45,200 nucleotides of DNA. It comes from Hwanghaeella sp. Its GTDB lineage: Bacteria; Pseudomonadota; Alphaproteobacteria; UBA8366; Aestuariispiraceae. The position numbers were made by a program, and so were the translations under genes. Under the pieces are notes generated by a model. That model ran no database searches, was not told the DNA's origin, and worked only from the letters and a program-made list of their open reading frames with translations. Location of the stretch: contig JANQIT010000332.1 in the NCBI GenBank assembly GCA_028282025.1, positions 1-45,200 of the forward strand. Direction: 5' to 3'. Position 1 is the stretch's first letter, and the number at the start of each line of letters is the position of its first letter. Shown here piece by piece: positions 25,380 through 33,835 of this stretch.

Positions 25380-25793
25380 ATGTCAACGGCTTCTATGCGC
25401 GCTCGGCGTAATGCACAAGAGTCGACGCTTCGACAAAGAGCATCATTTCTGCTCCCGCACCAGATTAGCCTTCACGCATTCCATGCGTCCCTGACAAATC
25501 CAGAAATCGATTTGGATGATAGAGAGATTTTTTGCAGTGTGGTGCGCGAAGCTGTGAATCATTTCGGTGTAAGCGCGCAAGCAATTGCAGATGAATTGAA
25601 CGTTAGTTTAAGCACCGTGAATAGATGGTCGAATGACAAAAGTTCACCGCACATCTTAGTTCGGAAAGTGGTGCATGCAAATGTTGTTCGGCAGATCGAA
25701 AAAAACATTCGTGAATGCAAGTTCGTGAAACAGCCAAATGCAATCGAAGGAATTGCAGCGGACGCGTTGTCTAAATCGCTTGCAACAATTTAG
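25380..25793 (+). CDS. helix-turn-helix protein A of a convergent pair
   Basis: The 137-aa protein has a central XRE-like helix-turn-helix, FGVSAQAIADELNVSLSTVNRWSNDK, followed by SSPHILVRKVV. A longer start at 25359 is possible. Its stop overlaps that of the convergent gene on the other strand. The neighbour carries a clearly related motif (see next entry), so the two probably descend from one ancestor. Confidence 0.65.
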   Translation: MSTASMRARRNAQESTLRQRASFLLPHQISLHAFHASLTNPEIDLDDREIFCSVVREAVNHFGVSAQAIADELNVSLSTVNRWSNDKSSPHILVRKVVHANVVRQIEKNIRECKFVKQPNAIEGIAADALSKSLATI

Positions 25794-26032
25794 TCGCAGT
25801 TCTGTGAAAGTAAGGGGAAGCGGGAAAGAATCGATTTCCTAACCAGCGGATGCGGGTCTGTTTTTCCGCTTGCCCAGCTTTCAACCTTTTCTTGCGTAAT
25901 ATTAAACTGTGATGCGATTAGGTTTTTTTTCTCGGTCAAAATATTGCTGAACTCATTCATATATAAGCTTTCTCTTAATAAAATTTCTTTATTGCACGTT
26001 TTGTGTAAAACGTCAACTTTATATCCACCCAT
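25790..26032 (-). CDS. helix-turn-helix protein B of a convergent pair
   Basis: An 80-aa protein with ASQFNITQEKVESWASGKTD and PHPLVRKSIL, closely parallel to the neighbour's ADELNVSLSTVNRWSNDKSS and PHILVRKVV. The two genes meet tail to tail with overlapping stops. The start could also be M25 (25960), which would leave a 56-aa core. DNA binding at a shared site is likely; the regulated genes are unknown. Confidence 0.55.
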   Translation of the reverse strand: MGGYKVDVLHKTCNKEILLRESLYMNEFSNILTEKKNLIASQFNITQEKVESWASGKTDPHPLVRKSILSRFPLLSQNCD

Positions 26033-26110
26033 CCTTTTTGTCTCATAAGAATTTGAGCAGATTTGCTCGCCGTTCCAATCTGACGTGTAAATTTGAAGCT
26101 GCAGTCCCTA

Positions 26111-26512
26111 CTATGGTTCCGGTCCTACTCCTGTCAGTTTTGACCTAGTTAGCGCTCGTTGAAATGTCGTTCGAGATACCTTGAGCCGTACTGCAGCTTG
26201 TAGGCAGGTGAAGCCGTCTTTGGTTATCCAGTGATGCGCCTTTCGAACCGATTCTTCATCCAGAAGGTGTGGCCTTCCGATTTTCATGCCCTTGCGGCGG
26301 GCGGTTTCGATACCCTCTCTTGTGCGGCAGCAGAGGATACGGCGCTCGTACTGCGCGAATCTAGCCAGGATCGTGCAAAGAAGTTCATACTCGTCGGTGT
26401 ATGTGTCCAAGTGAATGGAGACACTGTGCAAGTGGATTCCGTTCGCTCGGCGCTCTTCCATTGGTAGCAAGGCGTCGATGGCGGACCTGAAGGCTCTACC
26501 CAAACCCCAAAA
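26111..26512 (-). pseudogene. truncated small serine resolvase
   Basis: The readable part (GRAFRSAIDALLPMEERR onward) aligns with residues about 75-190 of the intact resolvase encoded at 26669-27277. The first about 70 residues, including the catalytic YMRVS serine, are missing. Homology stops near 26512, right next to the tail of the small gene behind the intact copy. The C-terminal helix-turn-helix (FTCLQAAVRLKVSRTTFQRAL) remains. It looks like the remnant of a second resolvase after a deletion or fusion. Confidence 0.7.
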
Positions 26513-26529
26513 ACGAATGTGTCGCTGGG

Positions 26530-26661
26530 TTAGTGGTCATCATCCGACACTTGGTCTGCGATGAGGTTCGCGATGGCGTCGAGCCCCGCTTGAGCCGCCT
26601 TTAACTGCTCCCCGATGTCCCAAAGCGTTTTGATCACAGTGTTGGCGATATCTCTATCCAT
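26530..26661 (-). CDS. 43-aa protein behind the resolvase
   Basis: ATG at 26661 opens a 43-codon frame, beginning MDRDIANTVIKTLWDIGEQL and ending VSDDDH-stop. It is amphipathic and helical throughout. It starts 7 bp after the resolvase stop, so it would be translated from the same message. Its protein-like composition favours a real gene, but no family is recognised. Confidence 0.4.
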   Translation of the reverse strand: MDRDIANTVIKTLWDIGEQLKAAQAGLDAIANLIADQVSDDDH

Positions 26662-26668
26662 GTTGTTT

Positions 26669-27277
26669 TCATTTTGTTGGTCTGCGTGCGGTGTTTGCGG
26701 ATTGGTAAGATAGGTCGTGCCGTCTAAAGGCGCGTTGAAGCGTCATCCGGGATATCCCGAACACGGTGGCGACATAACGGCAGGGATGGCCGTCGATACT
26801 GACAAGGCGGTGTGCTTCCCGCACATCGTCGGGCGATAGTTTAGGCGGGCGTCCGATCCGTATGCCTTTGCGCCGCGCGGCCTCGATCCCTTCTTTGGTA
26901 CGGCGGGAAAGGATACGCCGCTCATATTGCGCGAACCCGGCGAGGATCGTGTAGAACAACTCCCCTTCCGGCGTGGTGGTATCCAGATGCATGGTGACGA
27001 TATGCATGTTGATGCCGCGAGCAAGGAGCTTCTCCATGGTCAGCAAAGCGTCGATAGTCGAGCGAAACGCCCGGTCCAAATCCCAGACCACAAGCGTATC
27101 TCCGGCACACAGCATCTTTAAGACCATGTCGAATACAGGACGTGCCTGCGCCACGGCGGACACATGCTCAATGAAAAACTCATCGCACATTCCTTGCAGC
27201 CCGGCGGCTTGCCTGTCGGGGCTTTGCGCGGCCGTGGACACCCTCATATAGGCCAGTCGCCGCCCCGAGTTTTCCAT
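26669..27277 (-). CDS. small serine resolvase/invertase
   Basis: The 202-aa protein begins MENSGRRLAYMRVSTAAQSPDRQ, with catalytic serine in YMRVS. It contains LVVWDLDRAFRSTIDALLTM, FAQYERRILSRRTKEGIEAARRKG, and a C-terminal Hin-like helix-turn-helix. Full length for the family. The ATG at 27277 matches the family start; the longer frame to 27430 reads through a 30-bp palindrome just upstream (27285-27314). It probably resolves dimers or inverts a segment within the element. Confidence 0.88.
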   Translation of the reverse strand: MENSGRRLAYMRVSTAAQSPDRQAAGLQGMCDEFFIEHVSAVAQARPVFDMVLKMLCAGDTLVVWDLDRAFRSTIDALLTMEKLLARGINMHIVTMHLDTTTPEGELFYTILAGFAQYERRILSRRTKEGIEAARRKGIRIGRPPKLSPDDVREAHRLVSIDGHPCRYVATVFGISRMTLQRAFRRHDLSYQSANTARRPTK

Positions 27278-27284
27278 GATTGAC

Positions 27285-27314
27285 CCTGCACAAAAACGAT
27301 CCTTTTTGTGCAGG
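27285..27314. promoter_or_regulatory. 12-bp perfect inverted repeat before the resolvase
   Basis: CCTGCACAAAAA and TTTTTGTGCAGG are perfect complements around CGATCC. The repeat ends eight bases before the resolvase ATG. It could be the resolvase operator and crossover site, or a hairpin masking the ribosome site. No T-run follows on either side to make a normal terminator. Confidence 0.55.
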
Positions 27315-27432
27315 CCCTGGCACGCACCGCTGTTCTTTCTTCTGAAATTGAAAACAACTGAAATCCGCGCGTTTCCCGATTGCGCCGCCTTTTCTTTACG
27401 TAAATTATCGCCCTGAACATTAACCATCACTT

Positions 27433-27771
27433 ATGTTCATACCGATATCGAAAGCCGCTGTAACTGGCTTGGTGTTGCTGGCGTCGATCTATCCTCAGGT
27501 TTCTGAGGCGGAGACTTTTACAAGCGCTGAACTCCTGAACTGGTCCACTGAAAGTCAGCGCTCTTACATCCAAACATCCGTGGGTATGGCTTCGGTCATC
27601 GCTTCTCAAATCAGCGATACCAAGGCCGGATGCATTGGGCGTTGGTACTTTGATGACAACCGAGCGCGCTTGGCAGAAATCCACGCTTCAATGAAGAAAA
27701 ACAGCCAGTTCCATCCGCAAGCCGTCATTCTGGCTTTGATGCAGAAAGCTTGCGGTCGGTTCGGTCGGTGA
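27433..27771 (+). CDS. exported small protein, Rap1a/Tai-like pattern
   Basis: The 112-aa protein has an N-terminal signal peptide (MFIPISKAAVTGLVLLASI, cleavage near SEAE). The mature part has two cysteines (C67 and C107), and a final HPQAVILALMQKACGRF helix resembles the end of Rap1a/Tai-type periplasmic proteins. That family includes immunity proteins, but many members have no known role. It is divergent from the resolvase. Periplasmic location is likely. Confidence 0.5.
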   Translation: MFIPISKAAVTGLVLLASIYPQVSEAETFTSAELLNWSTESQRSYIQTSVGMASVIASQISDTKAGCIGRWYFDDNRARLAEIHASMKKNSQFHPQAVILALMQKACGRFGR

Positions 27772-27778
27772 CAGAGAT

Positions 27779-28519
27779 TTACACGCTGGGTAATGCGCCG
27801 GACGCAAAGCCGGGCTGAGCAGGCTCCGCATTCTCTTGTTCCGGCTCTGATTGAAGTGGCTCGGGGACTTTTTCTTCGATGTCTTTTTGTATCTGACGGA
27901 GCTCCTCCGGTGAAAGCGGATTGTCAGGATCGTTGAGGCGGTTCTGAATCTCGGCGAGATATATCTGATATTCCCGCCAGGTGATCAGATGTTCTTGCGC
28001 AACTTCATGCGCTTTCTTCGCGGCAAGATATTCTTCGTAGGTCGGCGCATTGTCCGGCCAGACGACAGAGGCCGCTTCTTCAGGATCAAGCAACGTTCCA
28101 TCGGCGCGCACCGCGTTACCGTTTTCATCCATGAATACGGGCTCGCCGCTCGGATGTAACCGCGCCGCGTTAACGGTGAGGTCTTCCAGCGCTTGAGCCG
28201 TGGCGCTCACCGCCGCAAGTGCGTCTTCGATCCCGGTTTCGGCTTTGGCCACATAATCATCCACCATGCTCACAGTCTCGTCGTAGAGCGCGGCATAGTC
28301 GGCATTTTGCAGGGCCAGCGCGAGCTTTGTTAAGCGTTCGGCATCTCGTTCTCTTCTTTCCTTCTGGATATGCGGTTGTCTCGATTCCGGCAAAAAGCGG
28401 TTTATCCGACCAACCTCGCGGCCTGCCATCTCATTGTGAAAGTCGTCGTGATCCTGTTGCCGCCGTTTGGCGCGCTCATGTCGTTCATGTTCCTGAGAAT
28501 CGTCGTCTTCCGCCTTCAT
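27779..28519 (-). CDS. hydrophilic coiled-coil protein
   Basis: A 246-aa acidic protein rich in Glu, Ala and Gln. It has helical segments (about 55-105 and 165-215), an internal beta-turn unit FMDENGNAVRADGTLLDPEE, and a disordered N-terminus. No membrane or DNA-binding motif was seen. Its stop is 5 bp from that of the convergent exported gene. Such proteins are common in conjugative modules; I do not recognise a family. Confidence 0.5.
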   Translation of the reverse strand: MKAEDDDSQEHERHERAKRRQQDHDDFHNEMAGREVGRINRFLPESRQPHIQKERRERDAERLTKLALALQNADYAALYDETVSMVDDYVAKAETGIEDALAAVSATAQALEDLTVNAARLHPSGEPVFMDENGNAVRADGTLLDPEEAASVVWPDNAPTYEEYLAAKKAHEVAQEHLITWREYQIYLAEIQNRLNDPDNPLSPEELRQIQKDIEEKVPEPLQSEPEQENAEPAQPGFASGALPSV

Positions 28520-28582
28520 TCATACCTTCATCATTTGTCCTTCATTATACCATTTTCTGGGATTTCTGTGCAAACTTCAGGA

Positions 28583-29236
28583 TCACCCGCTCGTTTCGAT
28601 GAGGTCGTCCATCAGAACGAGCATCAACTGTCCGATTGCCAGGAATTCATCGTCCGCCGGGTCCAACATGCCATTGGGGAGGCGCTTTGAGTTTTCCCGG
28701 ACGGCAGCGATCACTGATGTATGGATGAGGCGCTCCCGGAAGTTAGCTGTACGGTCAACGTTCCGCTCACGAATGCCGAGTTGGCCATAGAAATTCCGGA
28801 TGGTGTCGAGCATATCGACAGCCTCCTGTATGATTTCAGGTGAACTGAACTTCCCAAGCAACGGACACGCGCGGCAAACCCGCTTGGCCCGGTTTCCGCG
28901 CTTGAAAACCTTGTAGCAGTTTTCATTGCCTGCACACTCGTTGAGCACGTCGACGAAGGCGGTTCGAATAAGCATATCGGCTTCCGGATCTACCACGTGC
29001 ACCAGGATGCGGTTCTGCCGATGCCATCGTGCGAAGGCTGCTTTCTTCAGCCGGGCGCGGAAATCCAGATAAACATCCCGTACCGTCTTTCTCGAAACGG
29101 AGTATGCCGCAGCCATCGCATCTAGACTGATCCCCTGGCAGAAGCCATAGGCAAGACGGATCAAGGTTGGGTCGTCCAGTTTAGGGTGCTTGCGAAAAAC
29201 GCTCACCGGAACGTAACGGGGCCTTTTCTCGTTCAT
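28583..29236 (-). CDS. DNA-binding protein with HTH and cysteine cluster
   Basis: The 217-aa protein has an N-terminal helix-turn-helix, GISLDAMAAAYSVSRKTVRDVYLDFRARL (about 35-63), like the region that begins insertion-sequence transposases. A cysteine group (CAGNENC and CRACP, about 100-125) could bind zinc. The rest is helical. It is not a complete transposase: no DDE region is seen. It may be a regulator of the mobilisation genes. It has the same orientation as the coiled-coil gene downstream. Confidence 0.55.
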   Translation of the reverse strand: MNEKRPRYVPVSVFRKHPKLDDPTLIRLAYGFCQGISLDAMAAAYSVSRKTVRDVYLDFRARLKKAAFARWHRQNRILVHVVDPEADMLIRTAFVDVLNECAGNENCYKVFKRGNRAKRVCRACPLLGKFSSPEIIQEAVDMLDTIRNFYGQLGIRERNVDRTANFRERLIHTSVIAAVRENSKRLPNGMLDPADDEFLAIGQLMLVLMDDLIETSG

Positions 29237-29563
29237 CCTTTCAGATCCGGTGGATAATCCTGCATTGCCGGTTTCTATCTGTTTCAGGCTGTTAGTGCGT
29301 CTGTTCGGAAAGTTGTTTCGCTAACAGTGCTAAGTGTCTTGCCCAGATCTTGCCGGGAATTGACGGCCATGGCATTCCCATAAGCATCCCCTTTGAAAAA
29401 CGCACCTCCAACCGCCTTACGCGATTTGATCGGGAGTCCGTCCGGTCGGATCGCGCGACCGGCGGCGCTGTGCCGTCCGTTCGTGAGGATGTCACGAGGT
29501 CGGGTCTCTGGCCCTTCCGCAATAGTGGCTTCCGAACCCACGGCGAGAAGAAGGAGATGTGCC
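29237..29563. other. gene-free stretch, possible gene remnant
   Basis: No complete gene is seen. On the minus strand a frame ending at 29284 reads AVGGAFFKGDAYGNAMAVNS in its last part, which looks protein-like and may be the tail of a lost gene. The rightward promoter for the 29564-34173 run probably lies here as well. Confidence 0.3.
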
Positions 29564-30001
29564 ATGCAAGCCTGCGCCCGATGCGACAAACTCGTTTGCC
29601 AACCCTGTGTTCCGCTGCCGGATGGCCCGCCCGAGGCGGATTGCGCCATCCTGGCCACGTTGGAAGATCTGCGTTCCATCCCCTACGTCCGCCGGCTCGC
29701 CGTTGCGACCGCCAATCTCGGTCTTTCCCGGCGCGAGATCCCGAACTGGATGGCGGATGTCATCTTCGAGTATCGCGGCTCGCTCCGCCTTCCGGACGGC
29801 CGCGCGGTGCACCTTCCGGATACGGCAATCGACGATGTGTTCAACAATGACGGCTCGTTCCGCTGGCTCTCCGACTTCATGAAGTTTGCTGACCGGCCCA
29901 TGCGGCAGGCACCGCAAAAGCGGGTGCTGAAGCGCCTCCGCCTCATTGATCTCGCCTTTCGCATCGATAAGCCGCAGATCGCCCGTCACTTCGGACGCTG
30001 A
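29564..30001 (+). CDS. hypothetical protein, 145 aa, start of the coupling-protein operon
   Basis: A 145-aa protein with a cysteine-rich start (MQACARCDKLVCQPCVPLP) that may bind metal, then helical segments (ATLEDLRSIPYVRRLAVATA) and a basic C-terminus. GAAGGAG lies 8 bp before the ATG at 29564. It opens the rightward run that leads to the coupling ATPase. I recognise no family; a relaxosome or regulatory role is possible. Confidence 0.55.
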   Translation: MQACARCDKLVCQPCVPLPDGPPEADCAILATLEDLRSIPYVRRLAVATANLGLSRREIPNWMADVIFEYRGSLRLPDGRAVHLPDTAIDDVFNNDGSFRWLSDFMKFADRPMRQAPQKRVLKRLRLIDLAFRIDKPQIARHFGR

Positions 30002-30099
30002 AGCGGAACTTCCCCCCAGGCCTCGCCGTGGGACGATCTACAGAGGGGACATGGAACGGCGCGGTTGCCGTTCCTGTCCTCCAGACGGGAGACGCGTTC

Positions 30100-30396
30100 A
30101 TGTTCGGTAGTGACAGCAACAAAGAGGCAACGCGCTCAGTCTTTCTGAGCTCGATCAAAGGCCTCGCCAATACCGGGGCGGTGGCGGCGGCGTTTTTCCT
30201 GACGCCGTTGTTCTACAGCCAGACGGTCGGTTGGATCAGGTCGTTCACCACGGTCCACTACGGGGCCGTGTGGGCCGACCTCTCCGACTTCGCCTGGTTC
30301 GTCATCGTCGCCCTTCTGACCTTCTTCGTGGCGCGGGCGTCGGTCTCGACGCTGCTCATGATGGGCGGCCTCGCCATCGCCACGAAATTCATGTGA
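30100..30396 (+). CDS. small membrane protein next to the coupling ATPase
   Basis: The 98-aa protein has about three hydrophobic segments (around 20-38, 44-62 and 66-95; FVIVALLTFFVARASVSTLL) and a short polar N-terminus. It lies two genes before a VirD4-like ATPase that has no membrane segment of its own, so it may supply the membrane anchor. Preceded by a short GC-rich leader. No family recognised. Confidence 0.55.
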   Translation: MFGSDSNKEATRSVFLSSIKGLANTGAVAAAFFLTPLFYSQTVGWIRSFTTVHYGAVWADLSDFAWFVIVALLTFFVARASVSTLLMMGGLAIATKFM

Positions 30397-30423
30397 TCCC
30401 CAACCAAAGAAAGGAGTTCTGTC

Positions 30424-30558
30424 ATGGCTAAGTACGACAAGGTTGGCGGCGGTTCGGTCAACTACGGCGTTTACAAGAAACGCAAGACCGATTGGGGCGC
30501 CATCTGCGGCGGCCTGTTCGTCGCCTTCATCGTCATCGCGATCCTGGCCAACCTCTAG
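30424..30558 (+). CDS. 44-aa single-pass membrane protein
   Basis: ATG at 30424 follows AAAGGAG at good spacing and opens a 44-codon frame. It has a basic start (MAKYDKVGGGSVNYGVYKKR) and a hydrophobic C-terminal helix ending AFIVIAILANL. It lies between the 98-aa membrane protein and the coupling ATPase, in the same operon. It is probably a small partner of the conjugation machinery. Confidence 0.6.
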   Translation: MAKYDKVGGGSVNYGVYKKRKTDWGAICGGLFVAFIVIAILANL

Positions 30559-30636
30559 GCCAGCATGCGCTGACGCACCGATGGGAGGGGTCCTCGTGGC
30601 CCCTCCCTTTTCTTTTGCCTTTCGGGAGAATGTCAA

Positions 30637-32262
30637 ATGTCTCATCCCTTCAACGAAGAATACCGCTACGGCAGCGCTGGGTGGGCCTCGGACGCCGATA
30701 TCAAAGCCGCCGATTTGCTCGGCCCCAAGGGGCCGCAGATCGGCTATTGGAATGCACATCCGATGCGGCTGGTTGGTGATGCGCCGATGATCACCATCGG
30801 CGGAGCCGGATCGGGCAAGCTGCGCGACCTCTTGGCTTATGTCGTCTGCAACACGCCCGGCATGCCGTTCCTGGCGCTCGATCCGCGCGGGGAACTCGGC
30901 GCAATTTCCTGGCACGTCCATGCGGCTCATGGCGAATATGCGTACTACTGGAACCCTATGGGGCTGCTCGACAATCCCATGCACCGCTGCAATCCACTCA
31001 GTATTTTGAAGCGCGACAGCGCGACCTTCCACGCGGACTGCAAGTTCATCGCGGAAGGGTTCATTGCGCTCTCCGGCAGCAATTCGCAGTATTTTGAACT
31101 CCGTGCGCGGGAGTGGATCGAAAATCTGATGAAGGCGCGGGTGGAGATGAACGGCTCCACCTCGCTCCCCGATCTCTACCGCGTCATCAACACCATCGAA
31201 GCTGACCGGAAGCGTTGGGCCGATCAGCTCGAAGCGATGCTCAAGAGCGAGTTCGAAGGCGTGCGCCGGACGGCGGCGGAGATGCTGACCAAGCAGCAGG
31301 ACACGCCCAAGGAGTTCGGCGCGATCATGGGCGAGATTTACGCCCATTTGAACTTCCTAGACGACCCCACTCTCTGCGCGTCCTTGGAGAATCCGGATTT
31401 CTCGCTTGAGGCGCTGGTCACGCCCCAGCGTGTCTGCAAGATCTTCCTCAACATCCCGGCAGAGTTTCTGAGCATCTGGTCGCCGCTGGTGCGGCTCTTC
31501 TTCACGGTCTCTATGCTCTACAAATCGCGGCATCCGGAACGCGCCCGCGTCTTGCTCCTGGTCGATGAGGCCGGACAGCTTGGCCGGTTCGAAGCCCTGT
31601 TGCGCTCCTTCACCTACGGCAGGGGCGCGGGCGTTCGTGCCTGGGCCATCTTTCAGGACGCCGGGCAGATCATCCGAAACTTCGGTGCGCCGGCGCTGCA
31701 AGGTTTCCTGGGCTCGGCGCAGCTGCGCCAGTTCTTCGGTGTGCGGGACTATGAGACGGCGCAGCTTGTCTCGAGCATGCTGGGCACGGAAACGCTCGAA
31801 TACGATGATCCCTTGCAACAGGATCAGGCGCGCCGCATGCGCCGGGACACGGTGCGCAACATCCTGATGAACGGGGCCGACCCGTTCGACGCCGCGAATG
31901 ACTACGCGCATTTCAAACGCGGATCGCAACACCGGACAAAACAGGCCCGGTCGCTGATGACGCCGGAAGAAATCCTCGCCATGCCGGAAGACCGGCAAAT
32001 CCTGTTTGTCTCCGGCAAGAACCTGAAGCCGATCTATGCCTGGAAATATCCATACTTCACGCGGGCCGAGATGGCGGGGCGCTACCTTCCGAATCCGTAT
32101 CACCCGCCCATCGATAGCGTGAAGGTGGCCTGGCGGTTCGGGTCCAAGTGCCTGCGGATCGTCACAGAACCGGTCCCGGACAGGCTGATGGGATTCCCCC
32201 AATATCAGAACGGTATTTGGTCATACGTGGCAGAGTTTAAACCGGAGAACAAAGGTCGCTAG
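30637..32262 (+). CDS. VirD4/TraG-type coupling ATPase without membrane domain
   Basis: The 541-aa protein has Walker A GGAGSGK (residues 55-61) and Walker B VLLLVDEAGQ (about 305-314), with the TraG/VirD4 signature FTYGRGAGVRAWAIFQDAGQ nearby. Canonical coupling proteins begin with two transmembrane helices; here the N-terminus is soluble (MSHPFNEEYRYGSAGWASDA), and two small membrane proteins are encoded just before it. It would deliver the relaxase-DNA complex to a mating pore encoded elsewhere. Full length for the soluble form. Confidence 0.9.
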   Translation: MSHPFNEEYRYGSAGWASDADIKAADLLGPKGPQIGYWNAHPMRLVGDAPMITIGGAGSGKLRDLLAYVVCNTPGMPFLALDPRGELGAISWHVHAAHGEYAYYWNPMGLLDNPMHRCNPLSILKRDSATFHADCKFIAEGFIALSGSNSQYFELRAREWIENLMKARVEMNGSTSLPDLYRVINTIEADRKRWADQLEAMLKSEFEGVRRTAAEMLTKQQDTPKEFGAIMGEIYAHLNFLDDPTLCASLENPDFSLEALVTPQRVCKIFLNIPAEFLSIWSPLVRLFFTVSMLYKSRHPERARVLLLVDEAGQLGRFEALLRSFTYGRGAGVRAWAIFQDAGQIIRNFGAPALQGFLGSAQLRQFFGVRDYETAQLVSSMLGTETLEYDDPLQQDQARRMRRDTVRNILMNGADPFDAANDYAHFKRGSQHRTKQARSLMTPEEILAMPEDRQILFVSGKNLKPIYAWKYPYFTRAEMAGRYLPNPYHPPIDSVKVAWRFGSKCLRIVTEPVPDRLMGFPQYQNGIWSYVAEFKPENKGR

Positions 32263-32306
32263 TGCTAGTACAAGCTATGAATATTATGCTACTTTGAGCT
32301 GAATAA

Positions 32307-33422
32307 ATGGGAGCTCTGATCATGGTTCCGTCTATCGGTATAAAGCTGGCCACCGGGATTGTATTGACAGTGGCCGGAATAGGTATTGGCATTGATCAGT
32401 CAAGGTTCTTGGTTACTGTTCCCGACATCGCTCCAACTGTCTGGCTTGACGCTGACTGCCCAGTGTCACACACGCGTCAAGTGAACGTGGACATCGACTC
32501 CGATCTGTCAGCAAAACTCAGCGTTAGGGTTGTCCCGAGAGACTATCACTATGACCTTTCCACGTGGTCTGAGGAAGCCCGACGTGAAATTGTCGGTGAT
32601 CCGCCGATCGACGAATCAAACTTACTAAGTCTGGGAACCGGTCGAACCGCTCCGCATATCAGTTGTCAGGCAATCGGCGTAGCGATCTATCCACCCGTAG
32701 ACGATGAGCCAACGAATGACGGCATACCAACTTATAAAGTGATAATGTCGTCAACGCCTATAACGGAAGTCTTCCAAGATACGATAGACGAAGCAACCAA
32801 TTTGGGTGGAACTGGTGCATTACTTGTTCCTAAAGAACTTTACAAAGTTGGGAATTTTTCAGAACCGCCGCCAGCCATACCCTTTCTGTTTGAAGAAATC
32901 GATGTCTCTGATTGGATCAAGGACTTGGGTAATGGGAGATTCTTTCTCGAGATAAGAAATCGGGTCGAAGCAGATCCTCTCAACAAGACCTGCGAGAATC
33001 CTGAATGTGACAACTCGTGTGAGAACCCGGAGTGCACCTCTTACACAATGGCCCCAGGAACGGTTCGGATAACGTATCCACAAAGGCTTCGGTTAACGAG
33101 CGTTGATCCATATATCGAAAGAGATGGAAGGAACGTCCTTCGCTTTAGAGATTACAACTCAACAGTCCGTGCAGAGTTCTTTGACCCAAACCTGAAGGCC
33201 CAAGACCAGATAGTATTGTACCTAGGCGGCGCTTTGCTTGGCCTCGGGTTGGGCTTGGTTTTTGATAGCCTTTTGCGGTCAAGGCCTACCGCCAAATCGT
33301 CGTTTGCAAAGATAGAAGAGTCGACTGCGGACGATCAGGCAGCGCCACCAAAGCAAGCAGGACATCCAAGAACCGAGCCTGTGGTAAACAGATCCAGTCA
33401 AAGACCCGAGTCTTCGAAGTAA
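32307..33422 (+). CDS. membrane-anchored protein of unknown function
   Basis: The 371-aa protein has an N-terminal membrane helix (about 10-30, ATGIVLTVAGIGIGI), a large beta-rich extracytoplasmic domain (about 35-305) with a cysteine motif CENPECDNSCENPEC (about 229-243), and a second hydrophobic helix (about 309-328), leaving a polar C-terminal tail. A start at 32322 (M6) has the better ribosome site. AT-richer than the surrounding mobilisation genes, so it may be later cargo. Function unknown. Confidence 0.6.
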   Translation: MGALIMVPSIGIKLATGIVLTVAGIGIGIDQSRFLVTVPDIAPTVWLDADCPVSHTRQVNVDIDSDLSAKLSVRVVPRDYHYDLSTWSEEARREIVGDPPIDESNLLSLGTGRTAPHISCQAIGVAIYPPVDDEPTNDGIPTYKVIMSSTPITEVFQDTIDEATNLGGTGALLVPKELYKVGNFSEPPPAIPFLFEEIDVSDWIKDLGNGRFFLEIRNRVEADPLNKTCENPECDNSCENPECTSYTMAPGTVRITYPQRLRLTSVDPYIERDGRNVLRFRDYNSTVRAEFFDPNLKAQDQIVLYLGGALLGLGLGLVFDSLLRSRPTAKSSFAKIEESTADDQAAPPKQAGHPRTEPVVNRSSQRPESSK

Positions 33423-33532
33423 TCGTCCTAATTCCGCAGGAGAGATAGCAAACCGTACGTCTTTCTCCCACTATGCCGTGCATTCCCCTTTACGAAGGCT
33501 GGACGGTAGAGCCACCAAAGCGGAGAATTCGC

Positions 33533-33835
33533 ATGAGCGACCAAGAAAACGATGCTGGTAAGAAGCATCCCAGCCACCATGCCTTCCAGGTCAATGAAGG
33601 TCAGGACGGCAAATCCTATTTCAACCGGGTCGGCGCGGCCTTCGAACATCGGGACGGCCAGGGCTTTAACGTCGTCCTCGACTCCGTCCCGGTCGATGGC
33701 CGCGTGACCCTGCGCACGCCGCAAGAGCGCTTGCAGGACATGCGCAGCGAGCCCGATCTGCAGCCACAGCAAGAGCCGCAACGGCAAGAAACTCAGCAAG
33801 CGCCAGTGCAGAAGGATCAGGAGATGGATCGGTGA
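33533..33835 (+). CDS. conserved small protein of mobilisation modules
   Basis: The 100-aa protein has a compact core, HHAFQVNEGQDGKSYFNRVG followed by AAFEHRDGQGFNVVLDSVPV, and a Gln-rich tail. This core is familiar from small hypothetical proteins of alphaproteobacterial plasmids and conjugative elements. The ATG at 33533 fits that core; earlier starts do not. Its stop overlaps the next gene (GTGA). Role unknown; a nucleic-acid-binding function would be a guess. Confidence 0.6.
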   Translation: MSDQENDAGKKHPSHHAFQVNEGQDGKSYFNRVGAAFEHRDGQGFNVVLDSVPVDGRVTLRTPQERLQDMRSEPDLQPQQEPQRQETQQAPVQKDQEMDR

